The notes beneath the pieces are model-generated. The model made no database searches, was not told the origin of the DNA, and saw only the letters and a program-made list of their open reading frames with translations. From Trueperaceae bacterium (lineage in GTDB: Bacteria > Deinococcota > Deinococci > Deinococcales > Trueperaceae), in NCBI GenBank assembly GCA_007121175.1, contig SKMG01000017.1, positions 1 to 5,254 of the forward strand: 5,254 nucleotides of DNA, read 5' to 3'. How positions within the stretch are numbered: position 1 is the stretch's first letter; each line of letters starts with the position of its first letter. Position numbers and translations under genes: made by a program. Shown one piece after another: positions 4,201-5,254 of the stretch.

Positions 4201-5254
4201 TGACGAGCCGCACGGTCCCCACGGCGAGCACCACCGACACGCTCTCGCTCTTCGGCGGCGTGCTCCTGCCTACGCTCGCCAAGGGCCCCATCATCAGACG
4301 CAAGCGCGTGATGGCGTTCGCCGAGGCGGGTGACCTCGTGCGCAAAGCGGTGCGCACCATGCAGCGCATGCACGAGCGCTACGGCGACGGTCCGCTGATG
4401 CTGCGCGTCCCGATCCGCAAACAGGCCATCGTGCTGGCACCGCAGCACGTGCACCGGATCCTCGCGGAGTCGCCGGAGCCCTTCTCCGCCGATAGCAGCG
4501 AGAAGCATGCGTCGCTAGCGCACTTCCAGCCGAAGGCGGTGCTCATCTCCAGCGGCCCCGAGCGCGCCGACCGGCGCCGCTTCAACGAGGAGGTGCTCGA
4601 CACCCCGCGGGTGATGCACCGTCTGGCGGAGCGCTTCCGAGACGTGATCGAGGAGGAGGCGCACTTCATGCTGGCGCGGGTGCGGCGTGAAGGCGTCCTC
4701 GACTGGCCAACCTTCTACGACGCGTGGTTCTGCATGGTGCGGCGCGTGATGCTGGGCGACGCCGCCCGCGACGACCGCGAGCTGACGAGCATGCTCGAGA
4801 CGCTGCGCGGCTACGCGAACCTCGCCTTCTTGCAGCCGCAGCGCAAGGGGCTGCGGGAGCGCTTCTATCGGCGTTTGAACGCCTACCTCGCGCAGGCCGA
4901 CCCCGAGAGCTTATCTGGCGTGATGGCGCAGACGCACACCACCGAGCTCACCGCGCCCGATCACCAGATCCCGCACTGGCTGTTCGCGATCGATCCGGCA
5001 GGGATGACCACGTTCCGGACGCTGGCGCTGCTCGCGGCGCACCCGGAGTTCGAAGTCCGCGCGCGTGACGAGATCAAAGAGCAAGACCGCGAGCCGGCGC
5101 TGCCGTTCCTGCGGCAGTGCGTGCTCGACACGCTGCGGCTGTGGCCGACCACGCCGATGATCCTGCGGCAGACGGACAGGGAGACCGAGTGGGAGGACGG
5201 CGTGATGCCCGCCGACACTGGGCTGCTCATCTACGCGAACTACTTCCACCGCGA
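4197..5254 (+). CDS. Cytochrome P450, N-terminal 352 residues (3' end outside window)
   Basis: A haem-thiolate monooxygenase; the substrate is unknown. The frame from ATG 4197 is open to the window edge, giving 352 residues of a protein that normally has about 430-450. Landmarks: LPTLAKGPIIRR (about 25-36); the YGDGPLMLRVP strand region; a B'-C region HFQPKAVLISSGPERADRRRF (109-129), giving arginines near the haem; an I helix with the segment DPAGMTT (266-272); and a K helix RQCVLDTLRLWPTTP (306-320), followed by the beta strands that normally precede the haem loop. The cysteine ligand loop (FxxGxxxCxG) would lie past the end, so activity cannot be judged. Two oddities are visible. The K-helix ExxR appears as Asp311-x-x-Arg314, and the I-helix acid is replaced by Thr271. 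A second in-frame ATG at 4200 is an alternative start. There is no clear Shine-Dalgarno, and an upstream small ORF overlaps the start. Confidence 0.9.
   Translation, partial: MMTSRTVPTASTTDTLSLFGGVLLPTLAKGPIIRRKRVMAFAEAGDLVRKAVRTMQRMHERYGDGPLMLRVPIRKQAIVLAPQHVHRILAESPEPFSADSSEKHASLAHFQPKAVLISSGPERADRRRFNEEVLDTPRVMHRLAERFRDVIEEEAHFMLARVRREGVLDWPTFYDAWFCMVRRVMLGDAARDDRELTSMLETLRGYANLAFLQPQRKGLRERFYRRLNAYLAQADPESLSGVMAQTHTTELTAPDHQIPHWLFAIDPAGMTTFRTLALLAAHPEFEVRARDEIKEQDREPALPFLRQCVLDTLRLWPTTPMILRQTDRETEWEDGVMPADTGLLIYANYFHR

Noticed and set aside
4379..5249. Several short frames on both strands within the P450
   Set aside because: The open frame from 4197 to the edge encodes recognisable P450 blocks throughout, so the others are shadows.

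Overview
The window is high-GC bacterial DNA (third codon positions are almost all G or C) with every supported gene on the + strand. It carries the 3' end of a small cupin gene, a three-gene peptide/nickel-type ABC importer set (binding protein plus two permeases), and the first four fifths of a cytochrome P450 gene that runs off the right edge. The binding protein has a plain Sec signal peptide with no lipobox cysteine. That points to an organism with an outer membrane or similar periplasm rather than a typical Gram-positive. High GC, a leaderless-type promoter and the flavour of the transporter proteins would suit a Deinococcota (Trueperaceae-like) genome, but this is a guess from memory and not shown by the sequence.

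Layout. 1-188: C-terminal half of a cupin. 189-388: 200-bp regulatory gap with a perfect 6-4-6 inverted repeat on a possible -35 box, a weak terminator-like hairpin with a T5 tract, and a strong ribosome binding site. 389-1891: substrate-binding protein. 1892-2036: 145-bp intercistronic gap packed with two strong hairpins without U-tracts. 2037-2966: first permease (TTG start). 2968-3840: second permease (GTG start, 1-nt gap). 3841-4032: non-coding, with two compact hairpins after the operon, then a good promoter (TTGACA-N17-TAGCAT) whose -35 abuts a perfect 13-bp palindrome. 4033-4200: possible 55-codon leaderless small ORF ending in an ATGA overlap with the P450 start. 4197-5254: cytochrome P450, 3' truncated before the haem-ligand cysteine.

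How it works together. The binding protein would capture a peptide-like or other small ligand outside the inner membrane and deliver it to the heterodimeric permease. The two ATPases normally found next in such operons are absent here, so they must be encoded elsewhere. The hairpin-rich gap between binding protein and permeases fits the common need for far more binding protein than permease. The P450 has its own promoter and probable operator and looks like a separate transcription unit. The most interesting points are the P450 control region (palindrome on the -35, leaderless ORF, stop-start overlap), the long intercistronic hairpin, and the P450's departures from the canonical I-helix and ExxR motifs.
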